NCBI GenBank assembly: GCA_937925565.1 | Contig: CALALM010000138.1 | Span: 1-6,428, forward strand | Origin: an uncultured Centipeda sp. | GTDB taxonomy: Bacteria; Bacillota; Negativicutes; Selenomonadales; Selenomonadaceae | Direction of reading: 5' to 3' | DNA: 6,428 bases | Shown: piece by piece, positions 1 to 6,268 of the stretch | Position numbering within the stretch: the first letter of the stretch is position 1 | Layout: every line of letters begins with the position of its first letter | Program-made: the position numbers and the translations under genes | Notes under the pieces: model-generated | Database searches by the model: none | The model's input: the letters and a program-made list of their open reading frames with translations, nothing else | What the model was told of the DNA's origin: nothing

Positions 1-69
1 TTGACAATCGCCGTTTGACCTGCGAGTGATGGGGATGGGGATTTAGATCCTTTAATTGTGTGTAAGTGC

Positions 70-102
70 GCCCTTTTCTGCTGTTGCAGGAAAGGGCTTT
101 TT
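70..102 (+). terminator. Intrinsic terminator or attenuator hairpin
   Basis: GCCCTTTTCTGC (70-81) pairs with GCAGGAAAGGGC (86-97) over 12 consecutive base pairs, one of them a G-U wobble, around a TGTT tetraloop. Five T residues follow directly (98-102). This is a textbook Rho-independent terminator. It ends 79 bases before the receptor start codon, so it either ends an upstream transcript or acts as a conditional attenuator for the receptor operon. CCTGC at 19-23 is complementary to GCAGG in its right arm (86-90), a weak hint of an alternative fold. Confidence 0.85.
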
Positions 103-166
103 ACTTGCCCTTATGCCTTAAAGTTTTCCGAAATATGAACACAACGCATGGAAAGCGCTGAAAGAA

Positions 167-172
167 AGGTGA
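167..172 (+). promoter_or_regulatory. Ribosome binding site of the first receptor
   Basis: AGGTGA lies nine bases before the ATG at 182. A second AAAGG (174-178) is too close to the start to be the main site. This supports 182 as the true start, with a signal peptide beginning directly at that methionine. Confidence 0.6.
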
Positions 173-181
173 CAAAGGATT

Positions 182-2110
182 ATGACGAGAGAGAAGAAAT
201 GGACACTGGCGGTACTTGCGGCATTTGCCGGAGTGAGCTTTGCGGGGACAGGATATGCTGCGGAACAGACAACGGCAGAACAGGCGGAGGCGCATGCCCT
301 GACCGATACCGTGGTAACGGCGCAGCGCCGTGAGAAGCGCGATCTCGATACGCCCGCGACGACGACGGTCATCACGGCAAAGGAGATCGAGAAGGCGGGC
401 TACCGCAACGTATTCGAGGCAATCGATCAGCAGGTCGGCTCGACGAGCACGTCGTATGGTGAGGCGGGACAGGACTTTGGTTTTGCGGCCGGGCGTATCA
501 CCTTGCGCGGCTACGATCGCGGCACGCTCGTCATGGTCAACGGCGTACCAATGAATCTCAAGAACTATCCGAGCACGGAGAATATTCCGGCGTCCATGGT
601 CGAGCGCATCGAGATCGTCAAGGGAGCGGCATCAACCCTTTACGGAGCTGAGGCGATGGGCGGCGTTGTCAACATCATCCTGAAGAAACCGGCGGAGGGA
701 GAATCTGAATTCAAGCTCAGCCAGACAGTTGGAAATTATTTCAAAAAGAGCGAGGCAACCTATACAGGGGAGCGTATCATCGTCGATGTGAGCCGCGAGT
801 GGTTGAAGGATTTGCCGCACTCCAACGGATTTGGCATGGATAAGATCTCTTGGGTGGACTGGTGGGTTGGCAAAGGGAAAAGAAGCCGCGTGGGCATTAT
901 CGCCCAGCTAACCGATGAGGTCTCTCTCAACTATAACTATATGGAGGGAGACATTACGCGCGGTGGGACTCAATACCGCAAAACGGGGAATAGACTTGTC
1001 CCGACGGGAACGAGATATAACTACCGCTATAATGACCTTCGCCATACGGCGAGTCTCGTCTATCAGGGCAAGGGCAACGGCATTCATGCTGTTCTCGGCT
1101 ATAATTATCGCAAGGTCAATGGATTTGACTATCTTGCGAATAAAAAGAATGACAGTAATGCCACGATGGACGGTCAAATCCTCGATGTACAGAAAAACTG
1201 GAAGCTTGGGACAGACTCGATGGTGGTCGGATACTCCTATAAGCGGGAGGCAATCGACACCCCGGCACGGCATCGCAGCGCGTCCCGTACAGCGAACTCT
1301 CTCTATGCGTCTTACAGCAAGCAGTTTACGCCGAAATTCAACGTTACGCTTGGTCTGCGCGGTGAGTTCATCAATGATCCGGAGGAGGATCAGCGTGTCT
1401 TTGTGCCGCAGTTCCAGACAGAATATAAATTTGACCGCAATACAGCATGGTATATCAATGTCGGTAAGGCGTTCCAGATGCCGACTATCGATGACAGCTT
1501 CCGCTATACCAATTTCAATCCAAACGGGCTAAAGCCCGAGAGCGGTTGGACATATGAGACGGGAGTCAAGATTCGCCGCGGAAATGACACATGGAAAGCC
1601 GCTGTCTACCATATGGATATGAAGAATAAGATTGGTTGGAGACTCGACGTGCCGACACAGCAACACTATGCGGTCAATACGGGGCAATTCCGCAATACGG
1701 GAGTTGAACTCGAATATGCGAAGCGTTTCAATGATGCGTGGAGTTTGACGCTCGGCGGTTCCGTATCCGATCCGGAGGTACAGAATCCGGCGGGAACGAA
1801 CAAGGCGTGGGTGCAGGATGCAGCACGGCTTGAGGGGCTTATTCGCCTTGACTATCAGATGGCAAAGTGGCAGGGCAATTTCAACCTGAAATATCTCGGT
1901 GACCGTGAATATACTGCACAGCGATATGGCGCCCCGCAGGATGTACCCGACAAGATCCAGCTCAATATGAATGTGATCTATACGGCGGGCAGGGATGATG
2001 TCGTGTCGCTCGGCATCTACAATCTGCTGAACCGTGAGAACTACTCCAACCGCTACGGCAATATCGATCTCGGGCGCAACTTCCGCCTGACCTATACGCA
2101 TGCGTTCTAA
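182..2110 (+). CDS. TonB-dependent outer-membrane receptor
   Basis: This 642-residue protein is an outer-membrane receptor that imports a scarce ligand using energy from TonB/ExbBD. The order is as expected for the family. There is a signal peptide (basic MTREKK, hydrophobic 8-21, cleavage near GYA-A at 24-27) and a TonB box DTVVTA at 42-47. A plug domain spans about 57-170, with ITLRGYDRG (106-114), ERIEIVKGAASTLYG (141-155) and GGVVNII (160-166). A beta barrel runs to the end and closes with a terminal Phe in LTYTHAF. The barrel contains NPNGLKPES, a form of the NPNL-type box seen in many heme and siderophore receptors, and an FQMP where such receptors often have FRAP. The length is normal. 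The ligand cannot be read from sequence; siderophore, heme or cobalamin are all possible. It overlaps the lipoprotein gene by 11 bases and lies behind a terminator-like leader, so it is probably regulated by ligand or metal supply. Confidence 0.95.
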   Translation: MTREKKWTLAVLAAFAGVSFAGTGYAAEQTTAEQAEAHALTDTVVTAQRREKRDLDTPATTTVITAKEIEKAGYRNVFEAIDQQVGSTSTSYGEAGQDFGFAAGRITLRGYDRGTLVMVNGVPMNLKNYPSTENIPASMVERIEIVKGAASTLYGAEAMGGVVNIILKKPAEGESEFKLSQTVGNYFKKSEATYTGERIIVDVSREWLKDLPHSNGFGMDKISWVDWWVGKGKRSRVGIIAQLTDEVSLNYNYMEGDITRGGTQYRKTGNRLVPTGTRYNYRYNDLRHTASLVYQGKGNGIHAVLGYNYRKVNGFDYLANKKNDSNATMDGQILDVQKNWKLGTDSMVVGYSYKREAIDTPARHRSASRTANSLYASYSKQFTPKFNVTLGLRGEFINDPEEDQRVFVPQFQTEYKFDRNTAWYINVGKAFQMPTIDDSFRYTNFNPNGLKPESGWTYETGVKIRRGNDTWKAAVYHMDMKNKIGWRLDVPTQQHYAVNTGQFRNTGVELEYAKRFNDAWSLTLGGSVSDPEVQNPAGTNKAWVQDAARLEGLIRLDYQMAKWQGNFNLKYLGDREYTAQRYGAPQDVPDKIQLNMNVIYTAGRDDVVSLGIYNLLNRENYSNRYGNIDLGRNFRLTYTHAF

Positions 2111-3071
2111 GATGATACAGCTCTGCGCACTCTCCTTCCTCCTCATCACAGCCGCCATCATCGGCGGTTGTGGTGTGGAGGAAAAGGAGAATGCGGCAGA
2201 GCCATCTGTGTTTTATCGCGGCACGGATGGCATGGGCGTCGAGGTCGTGCTGCGCGAGAAGCCGCAGCGCATTGTGTCACTCGGTCTTGCGACTGATGAG
2301 ATCCTGCTCGCGATTGCGCCGCCGGAGCAGATCGCGGCACTCACATCGTACGCGGATGATCCGGGACTCTCATCCATGACAGAGCAGGCGAAGGCGGTTT
2401 CCGTCAAACTCAAGGATAAAAGCCCTGAGCGTGTGCTTGCACTCAACCCCGATCTCGTCTTTACAACGGACGGCGTGCCAAAGGAACTCGTGGAGAGTCT
2501 GCGCGACCTCGGACTGACGGTTTATGCCTCGCGTACCCCAAAGCGCATCGAGGGCATCTTTACGCGCATCGAGGAGATCGGCAGGCTGATCGGGCAGGAG
2601 GAGAATGCCGCAGCGCTCATCGCTGAAAAGCGTGCACGCCTTGCCGATGTAGAGCGTCGTGTCGGAGATATCCCCGAGGAGGAGCGTCCGATTATCGTGG
2701 CGTTTGCATTCAGCGGCGTGTTCGGACAAAAGGACGGTCTCTTTGACGATATGTGTCGTCATGCATCCTTGCGCAACGGTGCCGCCATGGTCGGGCTGAC
2801 GGCAGACACACCCGTTTCCATGGAGCAGATCGTTGCGCTTGATCCCGATGTGTTCCTCCTGCCCACATGGAGTGCAGAGGGCGAAAAGACCGAGGATTTT
2901 CGCCAAAAGCTTCGGAGTGATCCCCTGTTCATGCACGTCAAGGCGGTGCGGGAGAATCATCTTTACACCGTACCCGACACCTATCGTTACAGCGCGGGAC
3001 AGAACGCAATCGAGTGCGTTCATGAGCTGGCGCGCGTGGTGTATCCCGAGCGCTTTGCCGATGAGAAGTGA
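2100..3071 (+). CDS. BtuF/FhuD-type ABC transporter substrate-binding lipoprotein
   Basis: This 323-residue protein is a periplasmic-binding protein of the cobalamin/Fe3+-siderophore class, anchored as a lipoprotein. It would bind the ligand released by the receptor and deliver it to an ABC permease, which is not in this window. A hydrophobic signal segment (6-21) ends in the lipobox IGGC, with Cys24 as the lipidated residue. The N-terminal lobe carries PQRIVSLGLATDEILLAI (55-72) and ERVLALNPDLVF (110-121). A long charged helical linker spans about 148-195. The C-terminal lobe has MEQIVALDPDVFLLP (241-255) and the usual end AVRENHLYTVPDTYRY (282-297). The start overlaps the receptor stop by 11 bases. 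No ribosome binding site is visible, so translation is probably coupled. An alternative ATG lies at 2112 and would remove only four residues. Whether the ligand is a corrinoid, heme or siderophore is not shown. Confidence 0.9.
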   Translation: MRSKMIQLCALSFLLITAAIIGGCGVEEKENAAEPSVFYRGTDGMGVEVVLREKPQRIVSLGLATDEILLAIAPPEQIAALTSYADDPGLSSMTEQAKAVSVKLKDKSPERVLALNPDLVFTTDGVPKELVESLRDLGLTVYASRTPKRIEGIFTRIEEIGRLIGQEENAAALIAEKRARLADVERRVGDIPEEERPIIVAFAFSGVFGQKDGLFDDMCRHASLRNGAAMVGLTADTPVSMEQIVALDPDVFLLPTWSAEGEKTEDFRQKLRSDPLFMHVKAVRENHLYTVPDTYRYSAGQNAIECVHELARVVYPERFADEK

Positions 3072-4110
3072 GAAAACGAGAATGACTCCGCTGCGGATGA
3101 TGGTACTGAGCCTCACCGGGAACTGCAACCTTGCGTGTCGCTACTGCTACGCCTCGGAGCAGGATCGGAACACGATGACATGGGAGACGGCGCGGCGTGC
3201 GATCGATCTTGCGGCGGCGAGTGGTGCTCCCTTTATCCTCCAGTTCTCGGGTGGGGAGCCGCTGCTCGCTCTGCCGCTCCTGCATCAGATCGTGGACTAC
3301 ATACGCACGAATCGTATACGGGCACGCATGGATCTGCAGACCAACGGAACATTGCTGACGGAGGAGACGGCTGCTTTCCTGCGGTGTGCGCGCATCGGCA
3401 TCGGCGTCAGCCTTGACGGCAGACCTGCCGAACACGATGCGCACCGCTGTTATCCGGACGGGCGCGGCTCATCAATGGATGTGATTGCAGGGATTCAGTG
3501 CCTCGGTCGGCGTGGCATTGCGATCGGTCTGACATGCGTTGTCACAGCGGAGAATGTTGCGGAGCTCTCCGGCGTTATCGAGATGGCGTACTATCTCGGC
3601 AATGTGCGCCGCATCGGCTTTGATCTCCTACGCGCACAGGGGCGCGGCTCTGCTGTCCGCCCTGCGCGGGAGGAGGATATGGTGCGGGCGATGGAGCAGG
3701 TCTTTGCACTTTGCAGGAAATTTGAGAAGCTGACCGGACGCCATATTTCCATTGCGCAGGAGGAGCAGGCGGCGTGCCTCCTACAGCGCACGAGCGATGG
3801 CTTTTCCCACTGCCACGCGATGAGCGGGGCGGGGGTGCACATCGATGCCGCCGGACGCATTTACGCCTGCTCCTCCTTTGTGGGGGATGCGCGCTTCCTG
3901 CTCGGCGATGTGGAGCACGGCATCGACGTTCGGCGGCAGGAGACGGTGGCGCATGAGATGCAGCGTGCCATGGCGTTTTGCAGGGCGTGTGCGGACTTTG
4001 CAGGATGCGGCGGCGCGTGCTATGCACGTTGGGCGGGGCAGGAACATTCTGCCCTGTCCAATGCCGAATGTGCACTGAAGCGATCTGCGATGATGGCGGC
4101 AGGCGTTTGA
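3061..4110 (+). CDS. Radical SAM/SPASM domain enzyme
   Basis: This 349-residue protein is a radical S-adenosylmethionine enzyme with auxiliary iron-sulfur clusters. The catalytic cluster motif CNLACRYC gives CxxxCxxC with Cys22, 26 and 29. It is followed by the SAM-binding SGGEP (63-67), LQTNGTLL (92-99) and GVSLDG (115-120). The C-terminal SPASM domain is complete: Cys251-x13-Gly-x4-Cys270, then CX2CX5CX3C at Cys307, 310, 316 and 320, and a last Cys337. That provides ligands for two extra [4Fe-4S] clusters. Related enzymes modify ribosomal peptides or activate sulfatases and other proteins, but the target here is unknown. The protein has no signal peptide and should be cytoplasmic. The start overlaps the lipoprotein stop by 11 bases with no clear ribosome binding site. 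ATG 3082 (MTPLRMM) is an equally plausible start and would give 342 residues. Its place in a transport operon is unusual. Confidence 0.92.
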   Translation: MRSEKTRMTPLRMMVLSLTGNCNLACRYCYASEQDRNTMTWETARRAIDLAAASGAPFILQFSGGEPLLALPLLHQIVDYIRTNRIRARMDLQTNGTLLTEETAAFLRCARIGIGVSLDGRPAEHDAHRCYPDGRGSSMDVIAGIQCLGRRGIAIGLTCVVTAENVAELSGVIEMAYYLGNVRRIGFDLLRAQGRGSAVRPAREEDMVRAMEQVFALCRKFEKLTGRHISIAQEEQAACLLQRTSDGFSHCHAMSGAGVHIDAAGRIYACSSFVGDARFLLGDVEHGIDVRRQETVAHEMQRAMAFCRACADFAGCGGACYARWAGQEHSALSNAECALKRSAMMAAGV

Positions 4111-4124
4111 GGAAGTACCGATCA

Positions 4125-4193
4125 ATGGAGCACATTTGCTTACGGGGATTTTTTCTGTCGGATGATGCCCCCATCTTGGCAGTTGATGAATAG
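4125..4193 (+). CDS. Possible 22-residue peptide ORF
   Basis: ATG at 4125 opens a 22-codon frame encoding MEHICLRGFFLSDDAPILAVDE and ending in TAG at 4191-4193. TGAGGAAG (4108-4115), which overlaps the stop of the radical SAM gene, could serve as its ribosome binding site about 9-11 bases upstream. The peptide has one Cys, a Phe-Phe pair and an acidic C-terminal half. It could be a peptide substrate of the neighbouring radical SAM enzyme, a leader peptide that tunes the next receptor, or simply a chance frame. It resembles no family that I recognise. Confidence 0.2.
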   Translation: MEHICLRGFFLSDDAPILAVDE

Positions 4194-4214
4194 ATGTTGT
4201 TGTATCCGAATTTT

Positions 4215-4220
4215 AGGAGG
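4215..4220 (+). promoter_or_regulatory. Strong ribosome binding site of the second receptor
   Basis: A perfect AGGAGG is followed by nine bases and the ATG at 4230. This decides the start: an in-frame ATG 36 bases upstream (4194) has no such site and would put a charged stretch (NFRRKNK) before the signal peptide. Confidence 0.85.
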
Positions 4221-4229
4221 AAAAATAAA

Positions 4230-6149
4230 ATGACAAACTACATTTCAAAAAAGATTGTCATGAATGTGACAGCAGCACTTGCTTTTGGACTTGTATCTGC
4301 GGGAGGAGGGCACACCTTTGCCGCAGATGCGGATTCGTCTGCAAGTGAACATATGCTGAACGAAACCGTCGTTACAGCAACGCGTACACCCAATAAGGAA
4401 CTGAAGACGGACGCGAATGTAACGGTGATTACGGGCAAGGACATCGAGCGACGTCATTATACGGATCTCACACAGGCACTGCGCGATGTACCGGGCGTTA
4501 CCGTCAATCAGTATGCGCCGGCGGGATATAATAACAGCAGTAAATTTTATATCAACGGGTCAGAGGATGTGGTTCTTCTGATTGACGGTGTGAGGCAGAA
4601 CTATGCGGGGGGCTTTTCTGCCTCCTTGGCATCTGCGATGAAGGATCTCGGCGGCATCGAGCGCATCGAGGTATTGCACGGCTCGGCATCGACCCTCTAC
4701 GGCTCGGATGCAAAGGGCGGTGTCATCAATATCATAACGAAGAAAGCACAGGGGATGAAGACGACGCTCGGCATCGGCTACGGCAGCTACGGACGTCAGC
4801 AGTACAGCATCGCGAACGCCGGCGGTGAAAACGGTTGGGATTGGCGCGTGAAATACCAGAAGGATAAGAGCGGTGACTTCAAGGACGGACACGGCAATAC
4901 GGTACCGTCCCGTCTGGATGCCGATTCGTTTAATCTTCATCTCGGCAAGGACTTGAGCAAAGTGTCCTATCTTGCTCTTAACTTCCGCTCCTACAAAGAC
5001 TCGGATCACTATCAGGCACGTCATGAGATGGCATATCCTGTTAATAAAGGAAACTACGACCATTTTGATGGGAATGTGATCTGGAACGTGCAGATCGATG
5101 ACTCCACAAAGAATCAGATGAGTATTGCACGCAGTAAGTATGACTACGATCTGCTTACATTTGGACCGTGGAATCCACCGACAGGCCAGCCATATGATTT
5201 CAGTGTTTGGACATGGAAGTTCAGTGACCAATTTGACAAGAAGCTCGGTGATCATCTGTTGACAGCGGGCTTTGAATTCACAAAGGATGATACGACGATC
5301 AAGAACGGCAGCATTGTGAGCATTGATGATCGTACGCTTATCAACCGATCCTTCTATTTGCAGGATCAGTGGAGTATTCTTCCGACGCTGAAACTCACGG
5401 CAGGCATCCGCCATGACAGTAATTCTGCATTTGGGAGCCACAACAGCCCGAGCGTCAGCCTTGGCTACGACATTGATCCGGTGACGCATGCTTATGTTTC
5501 CTATAGCGAGTATTTTATCACACCGACACCAAATCAGCTCTATGCACCGATCTATGGGAATACAAATCTCAAACCGGAGTCCGGCAATACGAGGGAGATT
5601 GGCATAGCCCGGGATTTTGGCAAGGGCCTGAGCCTCACGGCAAGTTATTTCAAGCGTCATTCAAAGAATCGGATCGGCTACCATCCTATGACATATCAAA
5701 ATATCAATGTCGGCGATGAAGATGCACACGGCTGGTCGCTGCAGCTGACCAAGCGTGTTGATTCTCATTGGCGTGCCCGCATTGGATACACGCAGACACA
5801 TGTCGGCAAGACAGAGCAGAGAGGCGTTAACGTAGATGGCTACCTGCCCGAGGATCAGTGGAATATCGGCGTGGACTACCGCAACCGCGATTTTGATTCG
5901 GCTCTCCTTGCACGCGGGATCATCGGTCGGTCGGGACCCGTGAGCGGTGCATTCCCAACCGATAACTACTGGGTCGTCGATCTTGCGATGAACTACCAGA
6001 TTGCAGACGCAACGAAGATCTATTTGAAGGCGAATAATATCTTCAACCAGTTCTATGCCGAGCACTCGAATGTAAAATTTGGCAGTCCCGGAGAGTGGTG
6101 GACGGCACCCGGACGCAACTTCATGATTGGTGTCGAGCAGAGTTTCTAA
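4230..6149 (+). CDS. Second TonB-dependent outer-membrane receptor, BtuB-like layout
   Basis: This 639-residue protein is a second ligand-gated outer-membrane importer. It has a signal peptide (MTNYISKK, hydrophobic 13-24, cleavage around FAA-D at 30-33) and a TonB box ETVVTATRT at 45-53. The plug domain spans about 58-172, with NVTVITGKDIE (63-73), LRDVPGVTVNQ (84-94), VVLLIDGVRQ (114-123), GIERIEVLHGSASTLYG (142-158) and KGGVINIITKK (162-172). A beta barrel follows and ends in a terminal Phe (GVEQSF). The barrel includes GNTNLKPESGNTREIG, an NPNL-like box. The short plug and overall size fit the BtuB/colicin-type receptor group, but that group includes heme and siderophore receptors as well as cobalamin ones, so the ligand is open. 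It differs clearly from the first receptor in loops and barrel, so it is not a recent duplicate. The AGGAGG site predicts strong translation. Confidence 0.95.
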   Translation: MTNYISKKIVMNVTAALAFGLVSAGGGHTFAADADSSASEHMLNETVVTATRTPNKELKTDANVTVITGKDIERRHYTDLTQALRDVPGVTVNQYAPAGYNNSSKFYINGSEDVVLLIDGVRQNYAGGFSASLASAMKDLGGIERIEVLHGSASTLYGSDAKGGVINIITKKAQGMKTTLGIGYGSYGRQQYSIANAGGENGWDWRVKYQKDKSGDFKDGHGNTVPSRLDADSFNLHLGKDLSKVSYLALNFRSYKDSDHYQARHEMAYPVNKGNYDHFDGNVIWNVQIDDSTKNQMSIARSKYDYDLLTFGPWNPPTGQPYDFSVWTWKFSDQFDKKLGDHLLTAGFEFTKDDTTIKNGSIVSIDDRTLINRSFYLQDQWSILPTLKLTAGIRHDSNSAFGSHNSPSVSLGYDIDPVTHAYVSYSEYFITPTPNQLYAPIYGNTNLKPESGNTREIGIARDFGKGLSLTASYFKRHSKNRIGYHPMTYQNINVGDEDAHGWSLQLTKRVDSHWRARIGYTQTHVGKTEQRGVNVDGYLPEDQWNIGVDYRNRDFDSALLARGIIGRSGPVSGAFPTDNYWVVDLAMNYQIADATKIYLKANNIFNQFYAEHSNVKFGSPGEWWTAPGRNFMIGVEQSF

Positions 6150-6173
6150 CGATATAGGAATCGCTGAATTTAT

Positions 6174-6193
6174 CAGTACCACCTATAATACTG
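6174..6193 (+). promoter_or_regulatory. Possible promoter -10 with flanking dyad
   Basis: A perfect TATAAT lies at 6184-6189, about 80 bases before the chelatase ATPase start. It is enclosed on the left and overlapped on the right by an inverted pair CAGTA (6174-6178) and TACTG (6189-6193), a possible operator. The weak point is the -35: at normal spacing the sequence is TCGCTG, which matches TTGACA poorly, and there is no extended -10. A promoter here would start transcripts just before the hairpin at 6207. Confidence 0.35.
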
Positions 6194-6206
6194 TGCAGAG
6201 GAAGCA

Positions 6207-6248
6207 AGGGAAGGGCTGTGGCAAGCTGATTGCCATAGCACCTTCCTT
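6207..6248 (+). promoter_or_regulatory. Strong stem-loop before the chelatase gene
   Basis: Bases 6209-6224 pair with 6230-6246 over 16 pairs (one G-U wobble, one bulged A at 6240) around a GCTGA loop. Two further pairs, one of them G-U, can be added at the base. No T tract follows on either strand, so it is not a classic intrinsic terminator. It ends about 20 bases before the ATG at 6269. The right arm contains TTCCTT (6243-6248), which can also pair with AAGGAA (6257-6262) in the ribosome binding region, so the hairpin could control translation or act as a transcript-stabilising element. Confidence 0.55.
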
Positions 6249-6255
6249 CCTCATG

Positions 6256-6261
6256 AAAGGA
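6256..6261 (+). promoter_or_regulatory. Ribosome binding site of the chelatase ATPase gene
   Basis: AAAGGA lies seven bases before the ATG at 6269 and supports that start. It is partly complementary to the right arm of the hairpin immediately upstream. Confidence 0.5.
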
Positions 6262-6268
6262 AATAGGA

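Larger units (their letters stand above)
1..181 (+). promoter_or_regulatory. Untranslated leader of the first receptor operon
   Basis: No gene is visible here. The stretch contains an intrinsic terminator (70-102) and, further on, the ribosome binding site of the receptor. I find no convincing promoter between the terminator and the start codon: TATGAA at 134-139 has no acceptable -35 partner. Transcription may therefore enter from left of the window and pass the terminator, as in an attenuated leader. Bases 1-45 contain GACCTGC (17-23) and a G-rich GATGGGGATGGGG run (28-40). These vaguely recall the end of a cobalamin aptamer, but the conserved core of that riboswitch is not present in the window, so the class of any regulator is unknown. 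Confidence 0.35.
4111..4229 (+). other. Spacer between the radical SAM gene and the second receptor
   Basis: This 119-bp stretch holds a possible short ORF (4125-4193) and the ribosome binding site of the next receptor. I find no strong terminator: GGGG (4144-4147) can pair with CCCC (4168-4171), but that stem is only four pairs long. TTGGCA at 4176-4181 resembles a -35 box, but no good -10 sits at the right distance. The second receptor may therefore be cotranscribed with the first three genes or may use a promoter I cannot recognise. Confidence 0.5.

Noticed and set aside
1..29. TTGACA at 1-6 as a promoter -35 box.
   Set aside because: At 16-18 bases spacing there is no acceptable -10 hexamer (GAGTGA at 24-29).
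2833..3060. In-frame N-terminal extension of the radical SAM protein back to ATG 2833.
   Set aside because: It would lie almost wholly inside the lipoprotein coding sequence, and the radical SAM domain begins normally just after 3061/3082.
2370..3128. Long open frame on the minus strand opposite the lipoprotein gene, and similar long minus-strand frames opposite the receptors.
   Set aside because: They have no recognisable domains and mirror well-supported genes on the + strand. Such frames are common opposite GC-rich coding DNA.
4135..4175. GGGG/CCCC pairing with a nearby T6 run as a terminator after the radical SAM gene.
   Set aside because: The T run lies inside the loop rather than after the stem, and the stem is only four pairs.
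4194..4229. Earlier start for the second receptor at ATG 4194.
   Set aside because: It has no ribosome binding site and would translate through the AGGAGG that serves ATG 4230. The added residues would also disturb the signal peptide.
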